DNA from: Bifidobacterium hapali
GTDB lineage: Bacteria > Actinomycetota > Actinomycetes > Actinomycetales > Bifidobacteriaceae
Length of the DNA stretch: 64,000 nt
Reading direction: 5' to 3'
Assembly (NCBI RefSeq): GCF_002259755.1
Contig: NZ_MWWY01000021.1
Span: 62,001-126,000 of the forward strand
Below, one piece after another: positions 18,745 through 27,915 of the stretch. Under the pieces are notes generated by a model, which did no database searches, was not told the DNA's origin, and saw only the letters and a list, made by a program, of their open reading frames with translations. A program made the translations under genes and the position numbers. Each line of letters opens with the position of its first letter. The stretch's first letter is position 1.

Positions 18745-19569
18745 TCAGTTCTTCCACATACCAGCCTTGCGTCGCATACGAATTTCCTTACGAGACAATC
18801 GTTCTTCGCCATCGCCCGTATCCTCACCAGATTCATCAGCGCTCTTCTTACGCTCGGCAGCCATCTTCAGCACCTTGCGCTTTATGCGCCGCCTGATTAC
18901 GATCGTCGCACCGATAATCGCTATAAGCACTACGAGTACAATCACCAGCACAACCACGCCGATCACAACAGTAGACGTAGACGTCGCTGTTTTACGCTGT
19001 TTTGCGATCTCATCCATCATTGCCGTAGCTGCGCCAGCCCAATCCGGTGTGCTTTTCAGCAACGGATCGGCCGCCGCTTTCGACAGTGCATCAACTGTCG
19101 TCTGCCGTTTCAGCCACTCATCTGAATTGGATGACACAGCAACCACCAGATTGCCGTCGTTCGAGGCCACAGCCAACATCACCGTGTTCTTTGCAGGCGA
19201 AACTGCTTCAAGCACATCATTCGCCCACTGGTCAGGTTTGTCAGTCGTACCAAACGTCGGCAAATACATGAGGCGTACATTTACACCAGTGTCATTCTTG
19301 GTTTGTTGAATCGCGTCAGTAACTTTGCTCAGATTCTCGCCGAGCAAATTATTCGTATCGGTGATCTCGTCAGTGAACGTTGACGATGAGCCGGAATTCG
19401 TGCTCGGTGTGCTCGATGTGCCATCATCGGCAACAGCAACTTGAGAATTTCCTAAATTCAATATCACGATCAACAGCAACGCAAGCATTGCAAATACTGG
19501 CGACACGCCGTGCCGATACCGTTCGACCACATAGGTCGTTTTTTCTGCTGCGATTTCGTGATTTGTCAT
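18745..19569 (-). CDS. TPM domain-containing membrane protein
   Basis: A 274-residue protein with a membrane helix near residues 25-45 (FAMLALLLIVILNLG, possibly a signal anchor), a Ser/Thr linker, a TPM domain (about 60-185: DTNNLLGENLSKVTDAIQQTKNDTGVNVRLMYLPTFG, then NTVMLAVASNDGNLVVAVSSN), a second helix at about 200-225 (VVIGVVVLVIVLVVLIAIIGATIVI) and a basic/acidic cytoplasmic tail. TPM domains are found in photosystem-repair and VWA-associated proteins; function here unknown. It is divergent from the WXG100 gene with 82 bases between the starts, so they may share control. It ends 71 bases before the response-regulator start, in the same direction. Confidence 0.83.
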   Translation of the reverse strand: MTNHEIAAEKTTYVVERYRHGVSPVFAMLALLLIVILNLGNSQVAVADDGTSSTPSTNSGSSSTFTDEITDTNNLLGENLSKVTDAIQQTKNDTGVNVRLMYLPTFGTTDKPDQWANDVLEAVSPAKNTVMLAVASNDGNLVVAVSSNSDEWLKRQTTVDALSKAAADPLLKSTPDWAGAATAMMDEIAKQRKTATSTSTVVIGVVVLVIVLVVLIAIIGATIVIRRRIKRKVLKMAAERKKSADESGEDTGDGEERLSRKEIRMRRKAGMWKN

Positions 19570-19651
19570 ATTGTCCACCATAGCGACCGGCTTCGCCAAG
19601 ATGCAGGTCGCCGGCACAATTCAAACAAACTGTTCTCGAAAGGAGCACATT

Positions 19652-19942
19652 ATGCCGCAGTATCAAGTAGATTCTGAACAGATTCGGTCCTCATCGGCCG
19701 CAGTGAGTACATCCGTCGACGCAATTCGACAAGCTGTCAACGGCATGTACGCCAATCTCAATAATTTGCAAAGTGTATGGCGCGGTGGAGCGGCAACACA
19801 GTTCGCGGTTGTTGCCGAACAATGGCGTGCCTCGCAACGGCAGATGGAAGCATCGCTTGAGTCGATTCAACGCGCGCTAGCATCTGCTTCCACCGTCTAC
19901 GCTGACGCCGAAGCACAAGCCGCGCGTCTCTTTGCTGGTTAA
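19652..19942 (+). CDS. WXG100 family (ESX-type) protein
   Basis: A 96-residue helical-hairpin protein, the size of ESAT-6/CFP-10 family secreted proteins. The two helices flank a turn with VWRGG (Trp-x-Gly motif, residues 44-48), and the second helix ends in YADAEAQAARLF, containing a YxxxE-like secretion tail (Y-A-D-A-E). AAAGGAG lies 6-7 bases before the ATG at 19652, and TATT-type sequences upstream could be a promoter. No EccC ATPase or other type VII secretion genes are visible in this window, so it is either exported by a system encoded elsewhere or works within the cell. A hairpin terminator follows at 19951. Confidence 0.9.
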   Translation: MPQYQVDSEQIRSSSAAVSTSVDAIRQAVNGMYANLNNLQSVWRGGAATQFAVVAEQWRASQRQMEASLESIQRALASASTVYADAEAQAARLFAG

Positions 19943-19950
19943 CGATACAG

Positions 19951-19984
19951 GTGTGGGGAGCCTCCCGCAGGAGACTCCCCACAC
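19951..19984. terminator. Bidirectional hairpin between WXG100 and groEL
   Basis: A 15-bp stem with one mismatch (GTGTGGGGAGCCTCC with GGAGACTCCCCACAC) and a CGCA loop between the convergent WXG100 and groEL genes. No T-run. Confidence 0.6.
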
Positions 19985-20011
19985 GTAACACAATTGTGAC
20001 TGGGCTTTATC

Positions 20012-20032
20012 GGCTCCCCAGCAAGGGGAACC
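20012..20032. repeat. GGCTCCCC/GGGGAACC hairpin (family 5)
   Basis: An 8-bp stem with one mismatch around AGCAA, just after the groEL stop. Related hairpins lie at 29661, 31383 and 41026, all at 3' ends, so a transcription- or mRNA-end role is likely. Confidence 0.5.
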
Positions 20033-20060
20033 TAATTCACATCAGCGTTTTACGCGCCGA

Positions 20061-21743
<1,683 letters not shown>

Positions 21744-21754
21744 TCAGCTGCCGG

Positions 21755-21781
21755 TTATCACTCTCACCTTCCGAGTGCTAA
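21755..21781 (-). promoter_or_regulatory. CIRCE operator (copy nearest groEL)
   Basis: TTATCACTC - 9 bases - GAGTGCTAA: the HrcA-binding inverted repeat with one mismatch in the left arm. It is 78 bases upstream of the groEL start and separated by 8 bases from a second copy. Confidence 0.85.
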
Positions 21782-21789
21782 TTGGGAGA

Positions 21790-21816
21790 TTAGCACTCTC
21801 GGTGCCCGAGTGCCAA
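21790..21816 (-). promoter_or_regulatory. CIRCE operator (distal copy)
   Basis: TTAGCACTC - TCGGTGCCC - GAGTGCCAA: left arm perfect, right arm with one mismatch to the consensus. With the neighbouring copy it gives HrcA two adjacent sites. Confidence 0.9.
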
Positions 21817-21869
21817 CCGTATGCGGCGATTGTGCTGACGGCATACGCGATTATGGGTATCAGTATGGC

Positions 21870-21918
21870 GTGGCAGAAATCTCTCACTGAGTGACACTCA
21901 GTGAGAGATTTCTGCCAC
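21870..21918. repeat. Perfect 49-bp palindrome (family 1, copy 3)
   Basis: Two perfect 24-bp arms around a single central A: from GTGGCAGAAATCTCTCACTG at the left to its complement ending CTGCCAC. It is the family-1 palindrome with AAATCTC replacing AAAATGC in both arms, so the change is compensated and the pairing has been kept. It lies between the groEL operators and the cspA terminator. Confidence 0.93.
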
Positions 21919-21960
21919 AACCAAGGGTGTAAAACACCGCAGAACCAAGTCACATACGAA

Positions 21961-22000
21961 CAAGCCCCGGTATGCATCTAGAAGTGCATACCGGGGCTTG
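21961..22000 (-). terminator. Terminator of cspA
   Basis: A 16-bp perfect stem (CAAGCCCCGGTATGCA and complement) with an 8-base loop, starting 34 bases after the cspA stop. Only a short TT follows on the minus strand. Confidence 0.7.
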
Positions 22001-22033
22001 ATTGGGGAGGACTGTAGGAAAACAAGGCGATCC

Positions 22034-22237
22034 CTACAGCTTGATCACCTTTGTAGCCTGCATGCCTTTCGGGCCGCGCTCGGCCTCGTACTCGACCTTA
22101 TCCCCCTCATCCAGCGTCTTGAATCCATCAGCTTGTATCACCGAGTAGTGGACAAACACATCATCTCCACCATCGTCCGGGTTGATGAAGCCGTACCCCT
22201 TTCCAGCGCTGAAGAACTTCACGGTTCCGTGTGCCAT
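22034..22237 (-). CDS. cspA: Cold-shock protein CspA
   Basis: A 67-residue single-domain RNA chaperone. RNP1 is [11 protein letters not shown] (about residues 12-22) and RNP2 is DVFVHYSVI, followed by [27 protein letters not shown], the standard cold-shock-domain ending. Two ATGs are in frame at 22243 and 22237; GAAAGA is better spaced for the second, which also gives the family-typical MAHGTVKFF. About 160 bases of leader lie upstream, long enough for the structured 5' region that often controls cold-induced mRNA stability, although no specific element could be identified. Confidence 0.95.
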   Translation of the reverse strand: MAHGTVKFFSAGKGYGFINPDDGGDDVFVHYSVIQADGFKTLDEGDKVEYEAERGPKGMQATKVIKL

Positions 22238-22396
22238 AACCATTCTTTCTTTGGTAATCCGAACATCGCAGACTCAAAGGAAGAGACACACACAACCCAA
22301 ATCGCACTCCCCCCGCCTTGCGACTCTCCCTATTGTAGCGACTGGCGGGACGAAGCGTTAATCAAGTGAATAAAAACCGTGAGGAAATTGCGGCTT

Positions 22397-23149
22397 TCAG
22401 TTGCGCAGCACAACAACAATAGGGGTGGTCAGACCGTTAACTTGTTCGACTGCACTAATGCCGAGCGTAGAAGCAACGTCTTGAGCTGTGGCCTTATCTG
22501 CCTCAGATTGATACCACACCACTGTCGAGGACGGTAGGTTAGTCGTTGTCGGGTTCGCAGCTTCAACAGCCGTATAACCAGCCGATTCGAGCGAACTCTT
22601 TTTCTGTGCCGCATATCCATTAATCCCCGCAGCGTTCACGACACGCACAGATGTGGTCTTGTTCACAGCCGCGTTCTGATCAGTTTGCGTAGACTGATCA
22701 TTGGACTGCGAATTGTCAGTATTGTCGGTATTGTCAGTACCGTTCGACGACGTAGAACCGTCGGTCGAGTCCGTTGAGTCAGAACTACCATCCGAGTTGG
22801 CGTCACTATCAGTCGATGAGTCAGTACCGTTCGACGACGTGCCGTCAGTCGAATCTGAACTGCCTGTACCATTGGACGAATCAGTACCAGAACCGGATGT
22901 ACTCGTAGTGCCAGACGACTGTGTAGTCGTCGTATTACCACCCAAACCAGTAACCTTCGAGAACTCGCCGGTCACGAGACTCCACGTCAGCGCACCGACA
23001 AGAACCGCAGCAACGAGTACGATAGCGTACGGTGCAACGCGTGCACCAGCGGAACGCGGGCCGCGATGCACGCCGACCGGACCAGCCGGTGGATTGTCGA
23101 ATGCATCAGGAGCATACGAATCGTAGGTCGCTTTGTCTTGTTTCGCCAT
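22397..23149 (-). CDS. LytR C-terminal domain protein
   Basis: A 250-residue membrane-anchored protein. A polar N-terminus is followed by one helix at about 43-62 (VAPYAIVLVAAVLVGALTWS), a very long Ser/Thr/Asp/Gly/Asn low-complexity linker (about 70-165) and a C-terminal LytR_C domain (TSVRVVNAAGINGYAAQKKSSLESAGYTAVEAANP, then STVVWYQSEADKATAQDVASTLG, VVVL). That domain occurs after LytR-CpsA-Psr ligases that attach polymers to peptidoglycan, but the ligase domain is absent here, so it probably binds or senses cell-wall material from outside. GGAAGG is 6 bases before the ATG. It is divergent from ung with about 97 bases between. Confidence 0.86.
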   Translation of the reverse strand: MAKQDKATYDSYAPDAFDNPPAGPVGVHRGPRSAGARVAPYAIVLVAAVLVGALTWSLVTGEFSKVTGLGGNTTTTQSSGTTSTSGSGTDSSNGTGSSDSTDGTSSNGTDSSTDSDANSDGSSDSTDSTDGSTSSNGTDNTDNTDNSQSNDQSTQTDQNAAVNKTTSVRVVNAAGINGYAAQKKSSLESAGYTAVEAANPTTTNLPSSTVVWYQSEADKATAQDVASTLGISAVEQVNGLTTPIVVVLRN

Positions 23150-23246
23150 ATCAGCCCTTCCATACACAGCTACTCACGAGTGTAACCGCCACCTTGACCA
23201 AGTTACTGTGATCAACGACCGACGGTGTGCTTAGAATAAGGGCACT

Positions 23247-23951
23247 ATGGAAGCAACTCATGTCAAGCCGCTGTCCGAACTCGTTGAAGCTGGCTGGGCT
23301 CAAGCACTGGCCCCGGTCGAGCCGAATGTGCATCGAATGGGCGATTTTCTGCGCGCTGAGATCGCCGCAGGTCGTCCGTATCTGCCGGCTAGTCGCAATA
23401 TTTTGCGCGCGTTTACGATACCGTTTGACTCGATTCGCGTACTTATTGTTGGACAAGACCCTTATCCGACGCCCGGGCATCCAGTTGGACTGAGTTTTTG
23501 CGTGGCACCTGACGTGCGACCATTGCCGAAGAGTTTGATCAATATTTATAAAGAACTGACGGATGATTTGGGCGTACCGATGCCGTCAAATGGTGATTTG
23601 ACACCGTGGACAAAGCATGGTGTGATGCTACTCAACCGATGTTTAACGGTTGGTGTGGGCCGACCGAATTCGCATCAGGGCAAGGGCTGGGAACAAGTGA
23701 CCGATGCGGCGATTCGCGCGCTCAACGCACGCACCGATGAGCATGGCAATCCTAAACCGTTAGTGGCGATTCTGTGGGGACGCAATGCGCAAACCCTCGA
23801 ACCACTGCTCGATAATGCGTACATTATTAAGTCGCCGCATCCGAGCCCATTATCCGCTTCGCGCGGTTTCTTCGGTTCCAAGCCCTTCTCCCGAGCAAAC
23901 GCCGCTCTCACCGCCATGGGCGCCGACCCGGTTGATTGGACGCTGTCGTAA
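23247..23951 (+). CDS. ung: Uracil-DNA glycosylase
   Basis: Removes uracil from DNA after cytosine deamination or dUTP incorporation. The 234-residue family-1 enzyme has the catalytic water-activating Asp in [17 protein letters not shown] (residues about 71-87), [22 protein letters not shown], and the minor-groove-reading [19 protein letters not shown] loop with the second catalytic residue His. TAGAAT at 23232-23237 lies 9 bases upstream of the ATG, consistent with a leaderless or very short-leader message. The stop is directly followed by the first hairpin of the tandem array, whose CAGTCC/GGACTG stem and T-run probably terminate ung. Confidence 0.96.
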   Translation: MEATHVKPLSELVEAGWAQALAPVEPNVHRMGDFLRAEIAAGRPYLPASRNILRAFTIPFDSIRVLIVGQDPYPTPGHPVGLSFCVAPDVRPLPKSLINIYKELTDDLGVPMPSNGDLTPWTKHGVMLLNRCLTVGVGRPNSHQGKGWEQVTDAAIRALNARTDEHGNPKPLVAILWGRNAQTLEPLLDNAYIIKSPHPSPLSASRGFFGSKPFSRANAALTAMGADPVDWTLS

Positions 23952-24211
23952 AGAAAACAGTCCTGTGGACTGTTTTTAGACAGCGTGCGAGCCGACAGGC
24001 GAGCCAGCAAGCTGCGCGCAGCGCGCGACCTTAATTGCAGGACGTTACCGTAAAAGAAACAGTCCAGTGGACTGTTTCTAGGTAACGTAGCGAGCCGACA
24101 GGCGAGCCAGCAAACTGCGCGCGCAGCGCGTCCTTAATTGCAGGACCGTTACCGTAAAGAAAACAGTCCAGTGGACTGTTTTTAGACAGCGTGCGAGCCG
24201 ACAGGCGAGCC
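23948..24211. repeat. Tandem array of 2.6 copies of a ~103-bp hairpin repeat
   Basis: Units start at 23948, 24050 and 24154 (periods 102 and 104). Each has GTAAA, an AAACAGTCC/GGACTGTTT hairpin, GCGAGCCGACAGGCGAGCC, a GCGCGCAGC tract and a GACC-TTAATTGC-AGGAC motif; the third unit stops at 24211. Outer stems differ: unit 1 is closed by CGCTGTC/GACAGCG, unit 2 by GTTACC/GGTAAC, unit 3 has the left arm of unit 2 and the right arm of unit 1 and so cannot close. The first unit likely serves as the ung terminator. Confidence 0.9.
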
Positions 24212-24261
24212 AATACAACGCACACCCCGCACCTCGCTCAGCGAAATTTGGGTTGCTGCGG

Positions 24262-24267
24262 TACAGT
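24262..24267 (+). promoter_or_regulatory. -10 box of moxR, leaderless start
   Basis: TACAGT, then GGGGCGC (7 bases), then the ATG at 24275. No Shine-Dalgarno fits in that space, so transcription probably begins at or within a few bases of the ATG. Confidence 0.6.
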
Positions 24268-24274
24268 GGGGCGC

Positions 24275-25339
24275 ATGCCTGTATTCCCAATTCAGCCAAA
24301 TGTACCACCGCAGCCTGCGGCGATGCCTCCTCAACCGACGACGACCGGTCTGGCGCCAGACGATGTCATGCGCGCCCGTCAGCTCGCTGACCGTATTCGC
24401 TCACGATTCGCCGCTACCCTCATCGGTCAAGATAATCTGCGCGAATCCTTAATTGTCACTCTTGTCGCAGGTGGCCATATTCTCATCGAATCAGTCCCTG
24501 GTCTTGCCAAAACTACCGCTGCACAAACGCTGGCCACCAGCGTGTCGGGCACGTTCAAACGCGTCCAGTGCACCCCCGATCTCATGCCATCCGATCTGGT
24601 CGGCACACAAGTATTCGATTTCGCGTCACAAAAATTCACGACGCAAATCGGCCCAATTCACGCGAATTTCGTGCTACTCGACGAAATCAACCGTTCCAAC
24701 GCGAAAACGCAGTCGGCCATGCTTGAGGCGATGGCTGAAGGCGCAACCACAATCGGCGGCGAGCGCATCCCCCTGCCGAAGCCATTTATGGTGATCGCCA
24801 CGCAGAATCCCATTGAAGAAGAAGGCACGTTTAACCTGCCTGAAGCGCAAATGGATCGTTTCATGATGAAAGCGGTCATGACCTACCCGAGCGCAGATGA
24901 GGAAGCGCGTATGCTCGCACTGCTGACTCGGCGTGGCTCGGACACGATCGATCCAACGCAGCTCAGCCCTGACGTGGTGTCGATTCGTGACGTTGAATTC
25001 TTGCGCGCGGCCTCTCGTCGTGTGCATGTGTCGGATGCGATTATGCGCTACGCAGTTGATATGGCGTCTACGTCGCGCGGTGCTGGCACGCACCCAGTGA
25101 AGGGTTTGTCACAGCTGGTGCGGTTAGGTGCGAGTCCGCGTGCTTCGATCGCGCTCACGCGCATCGGTCAGGCTAACGCACTGCTCGCCGGACGCGATTA
25201 TGTCATACCGGAGGATATTAAGGCGTTCGCTGCGGAAGTGTTGCGCCATCGCATTATGCTCACATTCGAGGCGCTAGCGGATGGCGTGAGTGCCGATCAG
25301 GTGGTGGATTCGATTGTTCGGGCGGTGCCGGTTCCATGA
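24275..25339 (+). CDS. MoxR family AAA+ ATPase
   Basis: A 354-residue chaperone-like ATPase that in this family helps fold or load metal into VWA-containing protein complexes. The N-terminal 35 residues are Pro/Gln-rich. Walker A is VPGLAKTTAAQTL (AKT form typical of MoxR), Walker B VLLDEINRSNAKTQSAMLEAM, sensor 1 IATQNPIEEEGTFNLPEAQMDRF, and the C-terminal helical lid contains YVIPEDIKAFAAEVLRHR. The start at 24275 follows a TACAGT box at 7 bases. It leads a six-gene operon (DUF58, membrane protein, two VWA proteins, membrane protein) resembling the Bat/aerotolerance-type clusters. Confidence 0.94.
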   Translation: MPVFPIQPNVPPQPAAMPPQPTTTGLAPDDVMRARQLADRIRSRFAATLIGQDNLRESLIVTLVAGGHILIESVPGLAKTTAAQTLATSVSGTFKRVQCTPDLMPSDLVGTQVFDFASQKFTTQIGPIHANFVLLDEINRSNAKTQSAMLEAMAEGATTIGGERIPLPKPFMVIATQNPIEEEGTFNLPEAQMDRFMMKAVMTYPSADEEARMLALLTRRGSDTIDPTQLSPDVVSIRDVEFLRAASRRVHVSDAIMRYAVDMASTSRGAGTHPVKGLSQLVRLGASPRASIALTRIGQANALLAGRDYVIPEDIKAFAAEVLRHRIMLTFEALADGVSADQVVDSIVRAVPVP

Positions 25340-26271
25340 TCGGTCAGCCCATAGCCGACGATCCAATTCGCAAGCGTATTGAATCGCTCGGCACGTCGCT
25401 GAGTCTGCCCACGGTACGCAAAGCGTTGGGCATTCTTGAGGGCGAGCATGCGTCGGGGCGGCGTGGCGGTAATGACGATGTGATGGATATCCGCGTCTAT
25501 GAGCCCGGCGATGAGGCTCGTCTAATTGACTGGAAGTCGAGTGCGCGTCAAGGTCGTCCGATGGTGGTGCAGCGTGAGCGTCGTGTGACGAGTCATGTGT
25601 GGTTGCTCTTGGATGTTGGCCGTGAGATGACTGGCTCGTGTGATCATGGTGAGCGCGCGTGGCAGGTTGCAGCGAACGCACTGCGCATGTTTGCCGCCTT
25701 GTCATTGCGTCGCTCTGACGATATTTCGCTGATACTCGGCGATGCGTCGAGTATTACGCGCGTCCCGTTTCATGGCGGATTTAGTCAGTTTGAACACACG
25801 CTCGATCAGGCGTTAGATCGTTCATGGAATCACGCTCGCAATATAGACGCACTGCTTGCGTACGCACGACGCATCCGCGACCGTGACGCATTGATTGTGC
25901 TCGCGACCGACGAACATGCGCTTGAGCAGCGGCATGTGGCGACGATCGGACGTATTGCGCGCACACATCCGGTGGTGCTTATTGATGTCGCAACGTTAAA
26001 TCCGTTTGCGGCGCCGATGAGCACGCACGTCACCGATGGCGTGAGCGGTCGTCGTTTACCCGCGTTTTTGCGCGGTCGCACGCAGGCTGAGCAGGTGCGC
26101 ACACATCGCGAGTTCATCGCGGCCGCACTCAATCGTGAGTTAGTTCGGCATGGTTCGCGTATGATTCGCGGCTCGTCGAGCGAGGCGATGTTTGAACAGT
26201 TTGTGCGGCTCGTATCGCTGGCATCGGTATCAGCTGCGTTCAATCAGATTCGAGCGGGAGGTGCGGCGTGA
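25336..26271 (+). CDS. DUF58 domain-containing protein
   Basis: A 311-residue cytoplasmic protein; the DUF58 signature is YEPGDEARLIDWKSSARQGRPMVVQRERR (about residues 55-83), followed by the VWA-like stretch VWLLLDVGREMTGS and LSLRRSDDISLILGD. ATGA overlap with moxR shows translational coupling. DUF58 proteins almost always pair with a MoxR ATPase; the assumed job is as client or adaptor in assembling the membrane VWA complex encoded downstream. The reaction, if any, is unknown. It ends with overlap into the next gene (GTGA). Confidence 0.93.
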   Translation: MIGQPIADDPIRKRIESLGTSLSLPTVRKALGILEGEHASGRRGGNDDVMDIRVYEPGDEARLIDWKSSARQGRPMVVQRERRVTSHVWLLLDVGREMTGSCDHGERAWQVAANALRMFAALSLRRSDDISLILGDASSITRVPFHGGFSQFEHTLDQALDRSWNHARNIDALLAYARRIRDRDALIVLATDEHALEQRHVATIGRIARTHPVVLIDVATLNPFAAPMSTHVTDGVSGRRLPAFLRGRTQAEQVRTHREFIAAALNRELVRHGSRMIRGSSSEAMFEQFVRLVSLASVSAAFNQIRAGGAA

Positions 26272-26783
26272 ATGATCTTAACGATCTCAATCCAGTATCT
26301 CAGCTTGATCTGATGATGCCGTTGGCTGCGATTGCACTGGGTTGTCTCGCTGCAGCGATCGCGCTAGTTGTTCTAGTGATCGTGTTGTCTCGACCGCGAC
26401 GCCGACGCGTTACAACTGACCGTCGTGGCGTACATATGGATGGCAATGCGCTGGCACGTTGGCGCAGTGAAGTTGACGATATTGTGCGTCGCCATGATGA
26501 GGGTACATTGTCTCGTGAAGATGCGTTCGTTGAGTTAGCGGAGGTGGCGCGTCGATTCGCAAGTGTTGCGCTGGGCGCAGATGTGAGCGCAAGTACACTG
26601 GCGGAACTGTCGTTACTCCCTCGCACGTCCGGCAATCAGCACAGTCTCGATTTGCTCAAACAGACGATCGGAGCACTGTATCCTCCCGAATTCGCGGATG
26701 CTACGCTCAATCCGCACGCCAACTCAGTTGATGTTCGGCAGGCTGCTGCGTGGGTATCCAATTTAATCGAAAGGTGGCGCTGA
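26268..26783 (+). CDS. Membrane protein of the MoxR operon
   Basis: A 171-residue protein starting with GTG that overlaps the DUF58 stop. One membrane helix at about residues 17-40 (MMPLAAIALGCLAAAIALVVLVIVL), then a basic RRRR stretch and a soluble helical domain (about 60-170) with RWRSEVDDIVRRHDEGTLSREDAFVELAEVARRFAS. It occupies the place of the DUF4381-like gene in other Bat-type operons, but the sequence is not distinctive enough to confirm that family. It is translationally coupled and one base before the next start. Confidence 0.75.
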   Translation: MNDLNDLNPVSQLDLMMPLAAIALGCLAAAIALVVLVIVLSRPRRRRVTTDRRGVHMDGNALARWRSEVDDIVRRHDEGTLSREDAFVELAEVARRFASVALGADVSASTLAELSLLPRTSGNQHSLDLLKQTIGALYPPEFADATLNPHANSVDVRQAAAWVSNLIERWR

Positions 26784-26784
26784 T

Positions 26785-27915
26785 ATGTCTACTTCAACGC
26801 TAACCTGGCAGTGGCCGTGGGCCGCGTTGGCCGGTCTGCTCGCGATCGCAGCTATCGTACTGTTGATTGTCGTACTGTCCAGCCGTCGCAATACACACGC
26901 CAGCGGTGAAACACACGCAACAGAAGCGCCCATCTTCTCCTTAACCGATGATCTTGCAACTGAAGAAGCCGCGCAACAGCTCAAATCTTGGCGCAGATTG
27001 AATCGTCTCGCACTCGCATTGCTTATCGCGGCCGCACTTATCGCACTCACGCTACTCGCCCGGCCGTCCACTGTCGATATTGGTGAAGAACGTGCCAGCC
27101 GACGCGATATCGTACTGTGTCTCGACGTTTCCGGCTCCACGTTGCCGTATGACCGCGAAGTCATCGAAACATATCTCAATCTTGTATCGCATTTCCAAGG
27201 CGAGCGCATCGGATTGAGTATTTTCAACTCCACGTCACGCACAGTGTTTCCTCTAACTGACGACTACGATCTGGTTACCGATCAGCTCACGCAAGCTGCG
27301 ACAATATTGAAGGGTGTCGAAACGCAAGACGATATCGACAAGATGAGCGACGAACAGTATCAGCGAATCGCAAATTGGCTGGAAGGTACACAAAATCGCG
27401 CGAACGCAACGTCACTGATCGGCGACGGCGTAGTCAGTTGCGCGGCCATGTTGCCCGGTTTCGCATACGGTTCGACAGCGACAGGCACGTCAAACGACTC
27501 GTCAGATAACTCAGCAGACCGTCACAACGCGACGCGCCAACGTGCCGCGTCAATCGTGCTCGCCACCGATAATGTCGTGTCCGGCGAACCAACGTACACA
27601 CTGTCTGCCGCACTCGACCTCGTTTCCAGCGCCGGCATTACCGTGGACGGCCTGTTTTCCGGACCCAAATCGAGCGAGTCTGAGGCGACGACCACCGACA
27701 TGCGCAATCTCATCGAATCGCATGGTGGGTTTTTCCTCACTCAGTCGAACGGTGCGGATATCAGCCAGCTCGTACGAGAAATCGACCGGCGACGCGAAGC
27801 AGTCAGTCAGCGCGACACAAAGGCCGCAATCAGTGACGCGCCGGGTTGGCTAACGCTCGCACTAGCAATATGTATGGCCGGCTGGATGATTACAGCGTGG
27901 AGGTTGCGCCGATGA
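26785..27915 (+). CDS. VWA domain membrane protein (BatA-like)
   Basis: A 376-residue protein: helix 1 (about 9-32), a polar loop, helix 2 (about 72-92, LALALLIAAALIALTLLA), a von Willebrand factor A domain (about 108-340) and a C-terminal helix (about 352-372). The metal-ion-dependent adhesion site begins with VLCLDVSGST (DxSxS), with the Thr equivalent in SLIGDGV and the Asp in VLATDNV. A 30-residue Ser/Asp/Asn-rich insertion lies at about 232-250. This layout is that of the BatA/BatB proteins. Its stop overlaps the next ATG (ATGA). Confidence 0.9.
   Translation: MSTSTLTWQWPWAALAGLLAIAAIVLLIVVLSSRRNTHASGETHATEAPIFSLTDDLATEEAAQQLKSWRRLNRLALALLIAAALIALTLLARPSTVDIGEERASRRDIVLCLDVSGSTLPYDREVIETYLNLVSHFQGERIGLSIFNSTSRTVFPLTDDYDLVTDQLTQAATILKGVETQDDIDKMSDEQYQRIANWLEGTQNRANATSLIGDGVVSCAAMLPGFAYGSTATGTSNDSSDNSADRHNATRQRAASIVLATDNVVSGEPTYTLSAALDLVSSAGITVDGLFSGPKSSESEATTTDMRNLIESHGGFFLTQSNGADISQLVREIDRRREAVSQRDTKAAISDAPGWLTLALAICMAGWMITAWRLRR

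Noticed and set aside
21773-21798. GAGTGCTAA...TTAGCACTC inverted repeat as an independent site
   Set aside because: It is the junction of two CIRCE elements (right arm of one, left arm of the next), in reversed order and with the wrong spacing (8), so it is not a separate operator.
23948-24211. CRISPR-like array
   Set aside because: Periodic units are ~103 bp of near-identical sequence throughout with an internal terminator-like hairpin; there are no short repeats with unique spacers and no cas genes.
24031-24308. Small repeated open frames containing a DCFLY-like peptide
   Set aside because: They are translations of the tandem repeat itself on the minus strand, change frame between units and have no start signals.
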